NCBI GenBank assembly: GCA_023548195.1
Contig: JAJHZJ010000014.1
Coordinates: 16,999,718 to 17,063,717 of the forward strand
Origin: Bettongia penicillata ogilbyi
Taxonomy: Eukaryota; Chordata; Mammalia; Diprotodontia; Potoroidae
Length of the DNA: 64,000 nucleotides
Direction: 5' to 3'
Part shown: piece by piece, positions 39,720 to 53,037 of the stretch
Layout of the letters: the number at the start of each line of letters is the position of its first letter
Position numbering within the stretch: the stretch's first letter is position 1
The notes under the pieces: generated by a model
The model's input: only the letters and a program-made list of their open reading frames with translations
Told to the model about the DNA's origin: nothing
Databases searched by the model: none
Made by a program: the position numbers and the translations under genes

Positions 39720-39990
39720 CCCAGAGAAACTGAGTATTAATACCTCAGGGGAAAAAACGGAATTTCAATGAAATAGAGGACTTCCAAGCATTCTTGTTGA
39801 AAAGATCAGAGCTGAATACAAAATATGACTTCCAAATACAAGAATAAAGAGAAGCATGAAAAGGTAAAAAGGAAAGAGAAGTCTTAAGGAGTCATTAAAG
39901 TTGAACTGTTTACGTTCCTACATGGAAAGATGTTATTTGTAGCTCATGAGACCTTTTTCAGTATTAGGATAGTTAGAGGGAAAATATATA

Positions 39991-40023
<33 letters not shown>

Positions 40024-40972
40024 ATATATGTATATATATGTAGGTGGATATGGGTATGTATGTATGTGTATATTATGTGTGTAGGTATGTATATGTACAT
40101 GGGTGTATGTGCATATATATGTGTCTATAAACACACAACATACACACACAAAGACAGAGGGCACAGGATGAGTTGAATATGAAGGGAGAATACTTAAAAA
40201 AAATAAAATTTACTGTTCAATGGAATGTACTAGGAGTAAGAGAAATAAAAAGGTAGAATGTAGCAAATCATCTCACATAAAAGAGGGAAGAAAGAACTTG
40301 TACAATGGAGGGGAGAGGGGGGAGATGAAAGAAAATAATTGAGTCTTACTCTCATGGGATTTGGTTTAAGGAGGGAATAACACACACTCAATTGGATATG
40401 GAAATCTGTTTTACTCTGCAGGAAGGCAAGGGGGAAGAAGACAGGAGAGGGGAAGATAATAGAAGGGACCACAAATTGGGGAAAGGGATAATCAGAAGCA
40501 AACACTACTGTAGGAGGACATGTCAGGGAAAAGAATGGAATAAATGAAGGGCAGGATGGGACAGAGGGAAATGAGGTTAGTCTTTTACAACATAACTGTT
40601 ATGGAAGTTTTGCATTGTTACACATGTATGACCTATACTGAATTGCTTGTTTTCTCAATAAGGGTAAGTAGGGAGGGAGGGAGAGAATATGGAACTCAAA
40701 GCTTTAAGAAAGAATGTTAAAAATTGTTTTAGCATGCAACTGGATATTAAGCTATACAGACAATGAAGTAGAGAAATCTATTTTGCCCTACAGGAAAACA
40801 GAGGGGAAAGGGGAATGGAAAAATGGGGTTACTAGAAGGGAGGACAGACTGGAAGAAAGGGTGGATGGGGTGCATGCTGGGGTTGGGGGTGGGGAGAGAT
40901 GAGGAGGAAATTTTGAATTCAAATTCTTGTGGAAGTGAATGTTTAAGAACTGAAAAAAAATAAATTATATAT
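39720..40972 (+). mobile_element. HAL1, 5'-truncated
   Basis: Only the last part of ORF1 is present (GGAAAAAACGGAATTTCAAT to AGAGAAGCATGAAAAGG at about 39857). It is followed by the full 3' UTR with a TG/TATG microsatellite at 39985-40145, the purine-rich tract and the AACTGAAAAAAAATAAAT end. Truncation at the 5' side is typical of target-primed reverse transcription. Confidence 0.82.
39983..40150 (+). repeat. TG/TATG microsatellite inside HAL1
   Basis: (TG)n, then (TATG)n, then mixed units to a short CACACA run. Confidence 0.9.
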
Positions 40973-41214
40973 CAAAGAAAAAAGAAGCATGTGTGTATAT
41001 GTATGTTTATATGTGTATGTGTATATCTGTATGTGTGCGCAAAAAGCTTTTTACTACTAAGGATATGAAATTAAAAAATTTGGAGGCCATTTTTTCAGAC
41101 CACCAACAAACATCAGACTATTTTCAAAAGTAAAGTATTGTCCAACAGCCAAAGAGAACTATTTTCAAATGTGAGATTCTTGTTAAAAATCCAATGAATT
41201 TAAACTCTGCTATA

Positions 41215-41390
41215 AGGACCACAAAGACAATGAATTTGCAGTCAAAAGATGTGGATTCAAATCCCACATCTTTTCTATTTATTACCTATATGGTATTGGG
41301 CAAGTCACTTCCACTCTCTGGACCTCAGTTTCATCATCCCAACTAGATAATTTTCCTCCTTGCCCTAAATTCTATGTTCCTGTACAGATA
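41215..41390 (+). repeat. MIR-type SINE
   Basis: TGGATTCAAATCCCACATCT, then GGGCAAGTCACTTCCACTCT and CTCAGTTTCATCATCCC. Confidence 0.65.
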
Positions 41391-41619
41391 TTTTTTTTTG
41401 CTATAAATACAATGAGAAGATATAAGACTTTATGGTAAAGAGAAGGATGGCATACAGGTTTTACATGGGAAGTAAATTGAAGGTAGAAGATTTTGTTGTA
41501 CTACAAAAAACAAGATTTAATTAGACACTTGCCCATTTTACTTTCTTAGAAGAAGCTTGGGCAAAGGAAACACATGAAGAGAACCGCAAGCTTATGTATT
41601 ACTATCTGCTAGAGAGGAT

Positions 41620-41920
41620 GAATGAATTACTGAATGAATGAATGAAAAAGCACATAATAGTGCACTAAACACACCAAACCTTAAATGAAGCACCAGGCTG
41701 CTAAGACAAAAACTAAGATAGTCCCTGCCATCAAAGAGATTTCACTCTGATGTGGGGTGAGGGAGAGAGGGGAGTGCTAGAAGAAGTATAGGTACATAGT
41801 GGCAAGGCAGTTACCAGAAAACGGTCAGGGATTTAAGTGAAGCAAAGCTGAGGTTAGGCCTAGATGTTCTGGGACACTTAGGCAACCACTATTTATGATA
41901 ATGGAGGCCCCAGAATTGGA
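41620..41920 (-). mobile_element. L2 LINE tail fragment
   Basis: A short (AATG)n run precedes the reversed L2 tail, with the block AGATAGTCCCTGCCATCAAA. Confidence 0.5.
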
Positions 41921-42799
41921 ATTTCTGGTGATACGATGTGGCAAGAAAATTCTACAAAGAAGATAACCAGAATATCCAAATGAAGTCCATACATACCTGT
42001 TGTACCTTGTGACCTCTACATGAAATTAGACATGATAGACAACAGTAAACGTTGAAAAAAATCACTGAGCAGTAACAAGAGGTCAAAGGTCAAAAGTGTA
42101 GACCACTCAGAACTCCAATAACTGCATATTATAAATACTTTCCTGAAAAAACTTTGAAGGTGCTAGATAAACACAAAAATATTGGTTAGTGACCTGGGCA
42201 TCATTCAGCTGTGTGTTATCAGGTCAAAATTAACACCAAATCATAAGAAAGGATAAAGAAAAGTAATTCAATACAATTATAAAAGATCTAATCTGACCAT
42301 CTACATAAACTCTGTATTCTGAAAAACAGGAAACATACAAGTAAAGAAAAAGACTGGTTACCACCAATTCTTTATTTTTTTAACAAATGTAAAATAAATC
42401 ACTACAAAGATCCTAAATAAGAGAGCCCAGAATTTGTCTTAGCTAATACATATCCTTGGATCTCCTTGACAAGGAGTCGTAACAACCACGCGGACTTCAC
42501 TTGAAAAAGCAAGCTCATTTGCCAACATTATTGTGGAAGTTAAAGATTAAAAGCAAGATTACCACACAAAACAGTATAAAGCAGCAGAGGAGAAAAGTAA
42601 AATCTAAAGTGATTTGTTTGAGACATGAGTAAACTAGACCATTCTAAGAATACTGAAAGACGAAATTGGAAAAAGAAGCATGTATCAGAATTTCTACAGT
42701 GATTCGTTCTCACATTAATGACAGTGGAACATTTAGTGGAATATTTAGAACACAGTATATTTGGTACTACATGTACTACATAAGAAAGTATGAGTGATA

Positions 42800-43960
42800 C
42801 TCAAGAAAATGAAGTTGAAAACAACCAGACCTGATCAAATACCTGAGAAAATTATACCAAGCACAACAAATGCCTCAGAGAAGGGAAAACTGAAAAAGAA
42901 TATAGCTGATACTGCAATATCATGGTGACCAAAAAGATGAGAAAACTACCACAGAATACTCCAGCTTTACACTGCTAAGAAATCTTTATGAGAATGGTTA
43001 ATGATTCATACTACCCTTGGTAAAAATGTATAAAGGACAAAGGCAAGTTCCTTCTGAAGTTCTCTTCAGTGTCACACAACTCACTGAGAGAAAACAGAAA
43101 AGATCAATGATCCTGAAATTATCAATAACAAGAAAGGCATTAAATAGGAACGCATGCGTCTGCTTATTTCTGTATGACAGTGTTTAAAGATTTCCTGTAC
43201 AGAGTCAAAATGAAAAAGGTATTTTTTTGAGATAATGAGGTTCTCTCTAAAAGCTATTTTCATATAGTATCTTGCTGATAGCATTGAACAAAGGAACATT
43301 AAAGAATCTTAATGAGATTTACATGATAGTGACTACTAAGCTAAGAAAAGTAGTAAGCCACATAAGTGAAGTGGATATACACTGAGTTAACCTGACAATA
43401 TGGATGTAATCATTCTCTCTCTCTGTCTCTTCTCTCTCTCTCTCTGTCACACACACACGCAGACACACACAGACACATATACACACACACACACCCCAAA
43501 AATGTGTTATTCCCAAAACTGACCAGAAGAATGAGCTACATGGCATTCAGGAAATTACATGGACCTTTTCATATGAAGCTGGTCCCTCTCCCCTAAACAC
43601 ATTATTTTCACATCTATATTCAACACTACAGTTCCAGGAAAAAAAATTAAAATTCCAGTTAGTATAGAACAATGGAAAAATATAAAGTGGATATAAAACA
43701 GGCTATAGTATATTATCAAGCATGGTTTGTGCACAGGAAATGTCACATAATCAAATACATGAATGACCAGAAAAAGGAAGTATGCCAGTCCTAGAGGAAA
43801 CACATGTGTTAGGGAAAAACAGTGAAAAAACCCAGTGGAAGGCTTCCATGACATGAGTATACATTCTATGAAGGACCAATGGAAGGTTACAAAGAGGAAT
43901 CACACAGGATAATAAGGAATGGATGAGTTGTAACTTGTACTAGTGAAGAAACTATTCCAA
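42800..43960 (+). mobile_element. Possible RTE-like LINE, very decayed
   Basis: ACCAGACCTGATCAAATACC and GAGAAAACTACCACAGAATA loosely recall RTE reverse transcriptase DNA. No protein motif survives. A (CT)n and (CA)n run at 43410-43497 lies inside. This is a weak call. Confidence 0.25.
43408..43497 (+). repeat. (CT)n then (CA)n microsatellite
   Basis: CTCTCTCT over about 40 bases followed by interrupted CACACA. Confidence 0.9.
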
Positions 43961-44099
43961 CTTGTAAGAACATGGATATAATCAAGGCAATAAATACAGC
44001 AGGTACCCATTAAGTACAATTCCATTAAGCATATGACGGTAGGCCTATGTTTTTTCATTAAATCCTTTTTCATGAAGTCATTTTATTAATTGTTCATGC

Positions 44100-44300
44100 T
44101 TTTAAAGAGGCATTATGGTATAGGAGAATGTTAGATTTGAAGTCAGATATCAGGATTCTAATTCTAATCCTGCTACCAAATATCTGCAGGACCCTAGGCA
44201 ATCCCTTTATTTCTCCAAGTCTAAAGTTTTCTGTAAAAGGAAGGGGCTGGATCAGATGACTTCTAAAAGCCCTTCTACCCCTACATCTATGAACCTAAGA
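44100..44300 (+). repeat. MIR-type SINE
   Basis: GGCATTATGGTATAGGAGAA head and GGGGCTGGATCAGATGACTT tail. Confidence 0.65.
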
Positions 44301-45209
44301 ACTATGTTCAAACCCTCTTAAGAATGCAAATCTGTTACTGTCACAGCTTAATGACAGAAATATAAAAGGGAAAAACAGATGAAAGACAGAAAATGACCAC
44401 AAAGTCAAGAGCTTGTACCATGTAGTTACCTAAGAAATTTTTTCAAGGAATTACTAGTATGAAAAATCTTTAAATAACTTTCACCTGTTAGATTTTTGCA
44501 TTTAAAAATAAACTCTAAGATATTATAATTCTGTTTAAGTTACTTTAATAAATGACCTTGTCTATTTCAATAGTGAAAAACAACTAAAATGGATGTCTAA
44601 TACATATTGTTAGTGGTCTAAAAATTAAGTGATTAAACAAATGCTATGTAACCATAAATTTTAAACATATTTTTCTTAACATTTCAATACTCTAGGCATA
44701 AGAAAAGATATGGGAAAATTATGAAGGGAGAAAGCTGATTAGGAAAAAAAGGGCTAGACAGTATAGATGTAGATGAAATTATACATATAAGAAATGAGAT
44801 ATTAATTTCTTTAAAATAAATAGACAATCTAATTCAAAATGTCAAGCCTTAGAAAAATCAGGTTTTAAATTAACTAGAGCTCAGATACAAATTTTAATTA
44901 TGTATTAATAAAGCACTAAGTTAAGTGACAATAGTGCTTCAAATTAAATACTATGTGAATGAATTCATTAAGGTTTTGCTATTTTCAGGTGAAACAACAA
45001 ATGTAAATGACAACATACATAATACGTAAATGAAGTAAGGAGTTTGACCTCATTTTAAAATTAGAGTAATGCAGTTTCCTCAGAATCTTTATAATGTTCA
45101 TCATCTGACAGTGAGGTAAATTTATTTTGGTTCTTTTCTTAACATTTTAGTCTTACATTTCTTTGACAGAGTTGTTTACCTGCCAAGAAGAAATGTACTG
45201 TCTTTCTAT

Positions 45210-45227
45210 AAAAAAAAAAAAAAAAAC
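45210..45227 (+). repeat. Poly(A) run
   Basis: About 17 A residues, with no recognisable element attached. Confidence 0.7.
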
Positions 45228-45799
45228 AGTAGGAAAGTTTATCATTTTCATATGAGTTCAAGGCAGTCACCATAATGAAGTTTAAATGTTTTAATAATGG
45301 CTATTTCTGAAAAGTGAAAATAAGCACTACCATAAAATACACTGGAATGTTTGATAGAGCAATAAAATTAGTAAGTAATTAATTAGGCTAAGTTCATTTA
45401 CAGATTTAATTAATACTCCCCCCAAAAATCTACAAAACTTTGACTATTACATACTCATTTTAACTCATCTACACTTTTTCCTAACAACTTTTTCTGTATC
45501 TTCTAACTCAAGGTCTATTGCTGACAAATATAATGGTGTCTCCTACATTCACTTTAAAGGCACTGAACAACTGTGAATGTGTGACATCTTAAGAACTTTA
45601 AAAATATTAACCATCTATCACAATCTTCCATTGCTTTTTGGTTTTTGCCTCTCTTTTAATGCCTAACTCATGCATTTTTTTGTAAAGAGAAGCATTCCAG
45701 CAACATGTATTTATGCTGAATTTCTTTAAAGTAAATCATACTTTCACCAGTGACAACCATTTTAAGAAAAGCAACAGAGAATTCCATAGAAAAATATTT

Positions 45800-46015
45800 G
45801 TACTGTAGAATCCTACAGCTGTAAAAGGCATCAAGACCATCACCTGGTCAAGACTTTAGGTAAAGAATCATCACCTCCCTTTTACACATAAGGTAACTAA
45901 GGTCCAAAGTAGGTGACTGAGTTATATACAAGGTAACCTAACTGCTGAATGGTGGAAATGAACCAAGTTTTCACAATTTCTAAGTCAATGTCCTTTTCAC
46001 TGTTATACAATAAAT
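45800..46015 (-). repeat. MIR-type SINE fragment
   Basis: CCTCCCTTTTACACATAAGG and AAGGTCCAAAGTAGGTGACT. Confidence 0.55.
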
Positions 46016-46719
46016 CAAATTGAAAAGATGGTGAGTAAGTTCACTGTGGCTGTCTCCTAAGATATCATCTCCATTACTGTTTCCCTCCATAATTTCTCAG
46101 ATCAACACCAAGTCCCTCCTGCTTCTCAAAACAGACATGGTCACTAAAGATGAATGCCAGTCTTCTGGGGGGGTCTGCCTAGTGAGAACTTAAGAAAATT
46201 CATTAGAGGGAGTTCCTAGGAACAGCCTGACTCCACAGTTTCTTGAATGTAATACTTTTATTTTAGGGATGAAGGAATATATGTCATGTTTAGAAGAAAT
46301 AAGCTGCAATATTATACTTCCACAAGTGATAAAAAAACTACTAATAAAAATTATCTACATTTGAAACTTTAGGTTCTGTGAAAAATCACTGGGTTCAACA
46401 GTTTCAATTTTATAAATTCGAAATTCTACAACACAACTGTACTAGGGGTGTGCATGGTAAAAAGGAATTTGCAAAAATTATCAAAACTAATTAAAAAAGA
46501 TTACCAACATGATACACATTCTCTTAAACCAGTGGGAAAAATATTGCTGCTATTATTTACCATCAAAATCAATTGATAAGCAAATAGCATATTTACATTA
46601 AGTGCTGAAAGAGTCCATATACGCAATAATAAACAGAAGCTATTCAAGCTTCAACTTGAAAGACCCAAGACCACTAAGTATGATCTGTAATATTTTGCTG
46701 TTTTCTATTACATACATAC

Positions 46720-46881
46720 CCACTGTTTTCTGTCGAACTATACTTCTTGCCTTTTCAGTTCCTGGAGATCCAGTAGTGGTTGCACTTCGCTGTCTCATTG
46801 GGGCTTGTCCAGGTTGATCACGGCTCCACCCTCTGGAAAAGGACTTGTCAACAGAAACCTTTTGGAATTCATGTCCAACTC
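46720..46881 (-). CDS. RALGAPA1: RALGAPA1 exon E (162 bp) with an RxRxxT motif
   Basis: The exon follows GTTTCTAG and ends GTGG before GTATGT. Both ends are phase 1. It encodes [18 protein letters not shown], then [20 protein letters not shown], and ends SIVRQKTV. The run RQRSAT at 46778-46795 fits the Akt consensus R-x-R-x-x-S/T. RalGAP alpha subunits are known Akt substrates, so this is a plausible control site, but which residue is modified here is inference. The exon joins either to the cassette exon at 35690 or directly to the exon at 21186; both keep the frame. Confidence 0.96.
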
Positions 46882-47129
46882 CTAGAAACATATTTTCAAT
46901 GTCTCAATTTTCCATTAATTGAAAAAACAAATGTTCAAATTTCATCTGCCTCAGAAAAATAGAAAGATCATCATATACTATGCTGCGAAGTAAAATATGA
47001 TGTACTGTCAATATAAGGTTCCCTTGTATTAGACCTTCCCCCACCAAAAGCAATACTTTAAAGGTAAACAATTTTATTACCATAGCTACCAATGAAGATT
47101 ATACTGTCCTCTACAACTGGATGAGAGGG

Positions 47130-47220
47130 ATAGAATGAGGGGGAAAAGGAGAAAAGAAGGGAGGGAGAAGTGGAGGAAGGAAGAAAGGAAGGAAAGCAGA
47201 GAAGCAGGCACAGAGGGACA
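47130..47220 (+). repeat. Purine-rich low-complexity tract
   Basis: GGGAGAGGGAAGG-like units dominate between exon E and the deleted HAL1. Confidence 0.7.
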
Positions 47221-47411
47221 ATTGTAAAGGAAGAGAAAAAATAACCAAAATCTTGTTTTTTATGTTTGTCTAACTCGTGCTAAAAACAGAAAGAGATTAC
47301 AACTATCTCTGCGTTGTCAAAATGTTTCCTAAGGAAATCAAAGCCCTAGAAAAAGGTACGTAGCTACTTGATTTTCCAAACTGGGCAAATATTTCTTTAA
47401 AAATAACCCAT

Positions 47412-48292
47412 TCTGAAGATGGATGATTAGAAGGACAGACGTGTAGAAACTCTCCCCACAGCCCATAAAATACATGTAAAAAATAACTCTAAACAAATTC
47501 TAGAGGAGCAGAAGCCACAAAATGACAGGGGGTAAGAGAGGAATATATTGGGAGGAGAAATGGAATGGAGCAAGTTATCTCTCATAAAAGAGGCAAAGAA
47601 AAGCTCTTTCAATGGAGGGGAAAAGGGGGGAGGTGAGAGGGAAAAAGTAAAGCTTACTCTTATCACATTTGGCTTAATAATAACATGCATACTCAATTTG
47701 GTATGAAAATCTATCTTACACTACAGGAAAGTAGGGAAGAAAGGTATAAGTGGGATGGGGAGGATGATAGAAGGGAGCACAAATGGGAGGACGGAATAAT
47801 TAGGAGTAAACACTTTAAGGGAGGGACAAGGTCAAAAGAGAGAACAGAATAAATAGGAGCCAGGATAGGATGGAGGGAAATATAGTTAGTCTTCCACAAC
47901 ATGACTATTATGGAATTCTTCTGCAAAACTACACATGTACAGCCTATATTGAATTACTTGCCTTCTCAGTGGGGACGGGTGGGGAGGGAGGAAGGGAGAG
48001 AAGTTGGAACTCAAAGTTTTAGGAACAAATGTTGAGAATTGTTTTTGCATGCAACTGGGAAATAAGAACTACAGGTAATGGGGTACAGAAATCTCTTGCC
48101 CTACCAGAAAAGAGAGAAGATGGGGAGAAGGGAAGGGAGGGGTATGATAGAAGGGAATGCAGACTGGGGGAAGGGGTAATAAGAATGCATGGTGTCTTGA
48201 GGTGGGGGGAGGGGAGAGATGGGGAGAAAATTTGGAACTCAAAATTTTGTGGAAATCAATGTTGAAAACTGAAAATAAATAATTTTTTTAAA
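47412..48292 (+). mobile_element. HAL1 with internal deletion of all of ORF1
   Basis: The first 115 bases match the HAL1 5' UTR (CCCCACAGCCCATAAAATAC and on to AGAAGCCACAAAATGACAG). At about 47526 the sequence jumps to the 3' UTR block GGGGTAAGAGAGGAATATAT, which in full-length copies lies about 2 kb downstream. From there the 3' UTR is complete to the AAAATAAATAA end. The copy is therefore a short non-coding form with both element ends intact. Confidence 0.8.
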
Positions 48293-48419
48293 AAAAATGA
48301 CTTGCTCTGGGGTCAGTTATCTAAGCCTTGGGAATTATATTTTTATGTAAATGTTCCTTTTTTTTTTTTTGAAAATTCAATTGAATAAATTAAATGCCTT
48401 AGGAGTGATTTTTTTCAAA

Positions 48420-48965
48420 TAAGTCTTCACAGGACTTACTGCTAAGATGCCACCAAAATGGAGGGCAAGCTGCCCAGCTCACATACAAGAACTCCAAAAA
48501 AATCCTGAATTTTGCACTAAACTGAATAATGATGAAAAAAATGGAACAAGAAAAAAAAAAAGAAATGCAACAAGAAACACAGTAAGTGACTTCTTCTATC
48601 CCAGAACTACACAAAAACATGGGTAGAAATCTACTGTGAAATAGGGTAAGGTAAGTAAAGCTAGTGCTGGTGCAACCAAAGATGGAGGTTATAGATTAAA
48701 CCTGCCTTGTAAGAGATGAAAGGGAAGAAAAGAGAAGTTGAGGGAATCCTTGAGAGTATGGACTGATGCAGATTAAAATAAGAAGAACCAGTACAGTTAA
48801 CACGATGACAGAATATTGTAAAAAAAAAAAAAATCCTTTAAAAGAATTGTAACTAATATACATATTTTTAGAGCACCTGTGATGAAGCATGTTAATCACC
48901 TATTCATAGAAAAGTGATGGACATAAGGTTAAGAGACATTCATTTTTATGGAATGGTCTCTGAAT
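48420..48965 (+). mobile_element. L1 3' end fragment, decayed
   Basis: The blocks GACTGATGCAGATTAAAATA and AAGAACCAGTACAGTTAACA match the end of a marsupial L1 ORF2 and its 3' UTR, followed by a 3' UTR-like stretch ending near 48965. Confidence 0.5.
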
Positions 48966-49084
48966 AAATTTGTTTTGCTTAACTATACTTAATTCTTACA
49001 GGAGTTTTTTTCTTCTCCCTTTCAGTTAAGTGGGGGGGAGCAATAGTAATGCCCTCCCCCCCGAAAATAGGGCCACTGAAATAC

Positions 49085-49490
49085 TTTACACATTCTCTCT
49101 CTGTTCTGCTCCTGATTTTCCAGACTTTTCTAAACTCTAATTCCAGCTATCTTCTTACCCTGGAAATGCCTCTTATCCCTCCTTCAACTGCTGAGTTTCC
49201 ACTAGAATCTCCATTTAAGGAGGTAGTCAGTCAGCTTTGTTCACATTTCTATTAATATGCTCTCACCTCTTCAAATTTTTACAATATACCCCCTTGGCAA
49301 GCACCTATTCTACTGTCCCCCAACTTGCCTCGAAAAACTTTCCAGCTCTCTTTTATAGATTGTCTTTCTGCCATTAGAACATAAGCTCCTTGACAGTATC
49401 AGCTGTTTTTCTTTTTGCTTGCACTTGTATTCCAAGAGCTTAGCATAGAGCCTAGAGCATAGTATGCATTTAATAAATGTTCTATCTTTA
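49085..49490 (+). mobile_element. L2 LINE, 3' end
   Basis: The blocks GAACATAAGCTCCTTGACAG and GCATTTAATAAATGTTC form the L2 3' UTR. Confidence 0.7.
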
Positions 49491-49754
49491 AAAATACATA
49501 GAAGAGAACAAAAAGTCTAGAAGGAAGCATAGATAAGCAGGACAGTTGTGAATATTAACAGGCAGAATTTATTAGATATTTAAGTTTTATATAAAGTCCT
49601 TTTTAGTGTATGATATGCTCTTTAAAAAATTTTTAAGTTCAAATTTAAAAGTCACCAAAATATTAGCAAATTATCCTTCCTTAATCTGAAGAGGGGATTG
49701 TTTAGACATGTTTAAGGTGATAACAATTATCAGTAATATGAAATATAACAAAAA

Positions 49755-49920
49755 GAATCATAGTCTAAGAGTTGGAAGGGTCATCAGAGGACATCTAAAT
49801 ACAACTCCCTCATTTTATAGATGAGGAAACTCAGATTTAAGGAACTTGAGAGACTTTCCCAAAGTCACATAGCTAGTTAAGCATCAGGCGCAGGGCTTCA
49901 AATTGAAACATTAACAAAAG
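49755..49920 (-). repeat. MIR-type SINE
   Basis: ATTTTATAGATGAGGAAACT and CAAAGTCACATAGCTAGTTA. Confidence 0.7.
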
Positions 49921-50246
49921 GGAATACCATTCTTACTACATTCCGTGTATGGCTAATTAAAGCAAAAAAACCAAACAAACAAACAAAAAAACAAACCAAA
50001 AACCCAATTTAGTCAACTAAAATCTTCCAGATTATGGGAAAGATTTTGTTGTAAATATTTTTTTGACTTTCAATTCATTAATACTTCTATTACTATTTCA
50101 AATTATCTCAGGTTTCATTTCTCTTTGTTTTAGACAAAATGTTGTTTAAAATAATTATTATTTTTCAAAAAGTATTTTTGCTTTATAATTTGTTTTTTAA
50201 ATAATATAGCTTTCAGATCCTGCTGGCAGAAAGATGAGCAGCTTTA

Positions 50247-50543
<297 letters not shown>

Positions 50544-50549
50544 CTAAAA

Positions 50550-52195
50550 AAAAAAAGTCAAGAGCAACAATTAAGTATACTGAGGATAGCTTAGAACTTT
50601 AGAAAGATATTCAATCATCAACTATTCATCTAGAAAGAAGAAAATATTGATCACTTTTTACCTGGTAATTATTTGTGGGAACCAGGAGGAAAGAGGGGAT
50701 GTGGTTGGAACATTCTTTCTCAATAAAATGCTCATCATGAAACATTTTCAATCATAAAATTATGCCTTATTTGACCACAACCAATACTGGCTTTCTGTCC
50801 ATATTGAAATGGAATTTCTTTGATGGAGTTTTTACCCTTCATTCAATCATTCACAAATTTGAAGAGAATTCATACTGTATGAAATGTAATTGAATGTTTT
50901 ATGTCATTTCTATATGAAACAAAGGGCAAACTCTCCATAAAAAATTTCTATTTCAAATTTATTAAGAGCTAAAAATATTCAAGGCTGTCTAATGAATATG
51001 ACTTATACACATTCACATCTGAATTATCCTTTTTTAAGTTTATACTTTTATATATCTAATAAGTACATATGATGCTAATAGCACACATGTATACTACATA
51101 TATTATAAAATAAATCAAATATGAAAGTTCAGATTTGCAGAATCTGAATGTATACGGCATACACGAAGGGTATAGATATATATATGTACATTCAAGTGTA
51201 CATATGTACATACATATACATGTGTATTCATATATATGCATATACCATATATATTTCTAAAAATCTAATCCTGCACATACTGCACATTATAAACTATGTA
51301 TTTGTAAACCCTTAGAGTAATCATGGATATAAGCAATGAGCTTAGTTTTAAAATGCCACATGAACAACGGATTATTTACAATAACTGTGAGGTACTGCTG
51401 AACATATACAATAACAAAACAACAAAAATGGACCTATGGAAAGATGCTTTACTTCAAAGAATTTTAAATCATTTCAAGAGGGGCTTAGGTATATATTTTG
51501 CCCAGGTTTAAAAAGTCTGATGTGCAAGGCTTCTTTTCTTTCCCAGATAAAACCTATTTTAATGTCAAAGGTATATGAACAGTCAGAACTGGAAGATCTC
51601 TACTAATGAAAACTTTTACTTGGCATGATCACTCAACCTAGTAATATTTGTATTCACTGTATGAATTAATCCTAGCATTTTGCAGTAGCTAAGTTTTAGC
51701 TGAGTTTTTTTTATTGAAAATACAAAGGCAAACAAAACATCATTACAAATAAAATACTGTGGAAGCGCATTAAAAAACCTTTTATGTTTCAACCAAGAAT
51801 ACAAAGAAACAAATATTTCTCTAAAGTCCTCCTTAGAGTTTTCCCTTTAGGAAAGTATATAAAAAGTCAAGAATAAAAAACTAAGGCCCTGAAAAACGGA
51901 TTAAGGGCAATAACCAAATTTAGAACAAGAAATAACTGTTGTCGAGTTAAGATCATTGCCTTCTCCATCGTCAGAAGGGGAAGTTATGATCCACCTAAGG
52001 ATAATACCTTCCCCCCATTCTTGATGGGATAAGCACCTTGCTTAGAGGGAGGTTCATTTGGTTATGATCAAAAAGCTAGTGGGAGAGAGGTCAAAAAGTG
52101 AGAAGTAGTCTAAAACAGATGATTGTCCGGGAGCATTCTAAACGGATTCAGTGACGATTGTTCCATTAGATGGAGTAGAACAATAACCCCAAACC
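50550..52195 (-). other. Intron between exons C and D, mostly unique
   Basis: AT-rich, with a TATG-rich patch at 51170. The part 51950-52190 is higher in GC and may be an old repeat that I could not name. Confidence 0.45.
51170..51250 (+). repeat. TATG/TACA-rich low-complexity stretch
   Basis: Imperfect TATATG and TACATA units. Confidence 0.7.
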
Positions 52196-52199
52196 ATGT

Positions 52200-52625
52200 T
52201 TTTTTCAAGATTCCTACAAAATGTTCCTTCAAAAAGTCTTGTATGAGAGAAACGTCAGAGGATACAAAGGGACTTTGCCAGTTTGGACATTAGATAGATT
52301 TCTGCCTAAAAGACAAGTTCATTACTCTTGAGGCAAAATGCCTTCCATATCCAGAGAAAGAAGTATGGAAAACTGGATCACAGAAAGAAGCAGACCATTT
52401 TCTCTTGTGTTATGTTTAGTTTTGTTTTCATGGTTTCTCCCATTCATTTTAATTCTTCTATGCAACATGACCAAGGTGAAAATGTATTTAATAAGAATGT
52501 ATGTGTAGAACCTATGTTAAGACTGCACGTCGTCTCAGGGAGAGAGGGGTATGGGAGGGGGAAAAAGCTAAGATATACGGCAGTGATTGAAGAAAATTGA
52601 AAACAAATAAATTTTTAAAAAAGAT
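52200..52625 (+). mobile_element. L1 3' UTR fragment
   Basis: The sequence ATATCCAGAGAAAGAAGTAT leads to a T-rich part, CAACATGACCAAGGTGAAAA, a purine-rich GGGAGAGAGGGGTATGGGAG tract and the end GAAAACAAATAAATTT. This is the order of marsupial L1 3' UTRs and is related to the HAL1 3' end. Confidence 0.7.
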
Positions 52626-53036
52626 GAGTCCATTATCAATATTTTTTTCTTCAACAATGGTAGTCCCTTCATTTTGAAGTAAAGATACTTTTAAGAAAAA
52701 GTACTTCCTTGTAATATTGGATATTTGGAAATACTAAAACAAAATAATAACAGCATTACTTATACACAAAGAAGTCATAGTTATAATTAGGATGATGAAC
52801 TGTATTCATAAAATAATATTCTATATCCATGTACATAAAGATTCTCTACACAGGTGCATGACTTAATAGATCTTGGGGAAGAGAATAACTGTTTTCTTGC
52901 TTAAGCTACAATTTCGCTATTGGGCTCTTTAAATGGTATTTTCCACATTAAAACTTTCTCAAATGACATTACAATGCTGTTCAGTTGAAACTAATTCAAA
53001 AGCTTACATTAAACTTTTAGAAAAAATAATTAATTG

Positions 53037-53037
53037 C
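53037..53037 (-). promoter_or_regulatory. RALGAPA1: GC-type 5' splice site after exon C
   Basis: The exon ends CAG and the intron starts GCAATT. Apart from the C at intron position 2, the site has the CAG|GCAA core expected of GC-AG introns. The intron ends in a normal T-tract and AG at 50544. Confidence 0.85.

Larger units (their letters stand above)
44305..46719 (-). other. Intron downstream of exon E, mostly unique
   Basis: AT-rich sequence with one MIR fragment and a poly(A) run. No extra exon seen. Confidence 0.5.

Noticed and set aside
39973..40176. Cys/Val/Tyr- and His/Thr-rich frames on both strands
   Set aside because: Both read through the TG/TATG microsatellite of a HAL1.
46640..46891. 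Open frame starting at an ATG before exon E
   Set aside because: The first codons come from the intron end (ATGTTTCTAG) and the last from the next intron; the true exon is 46881-46720.
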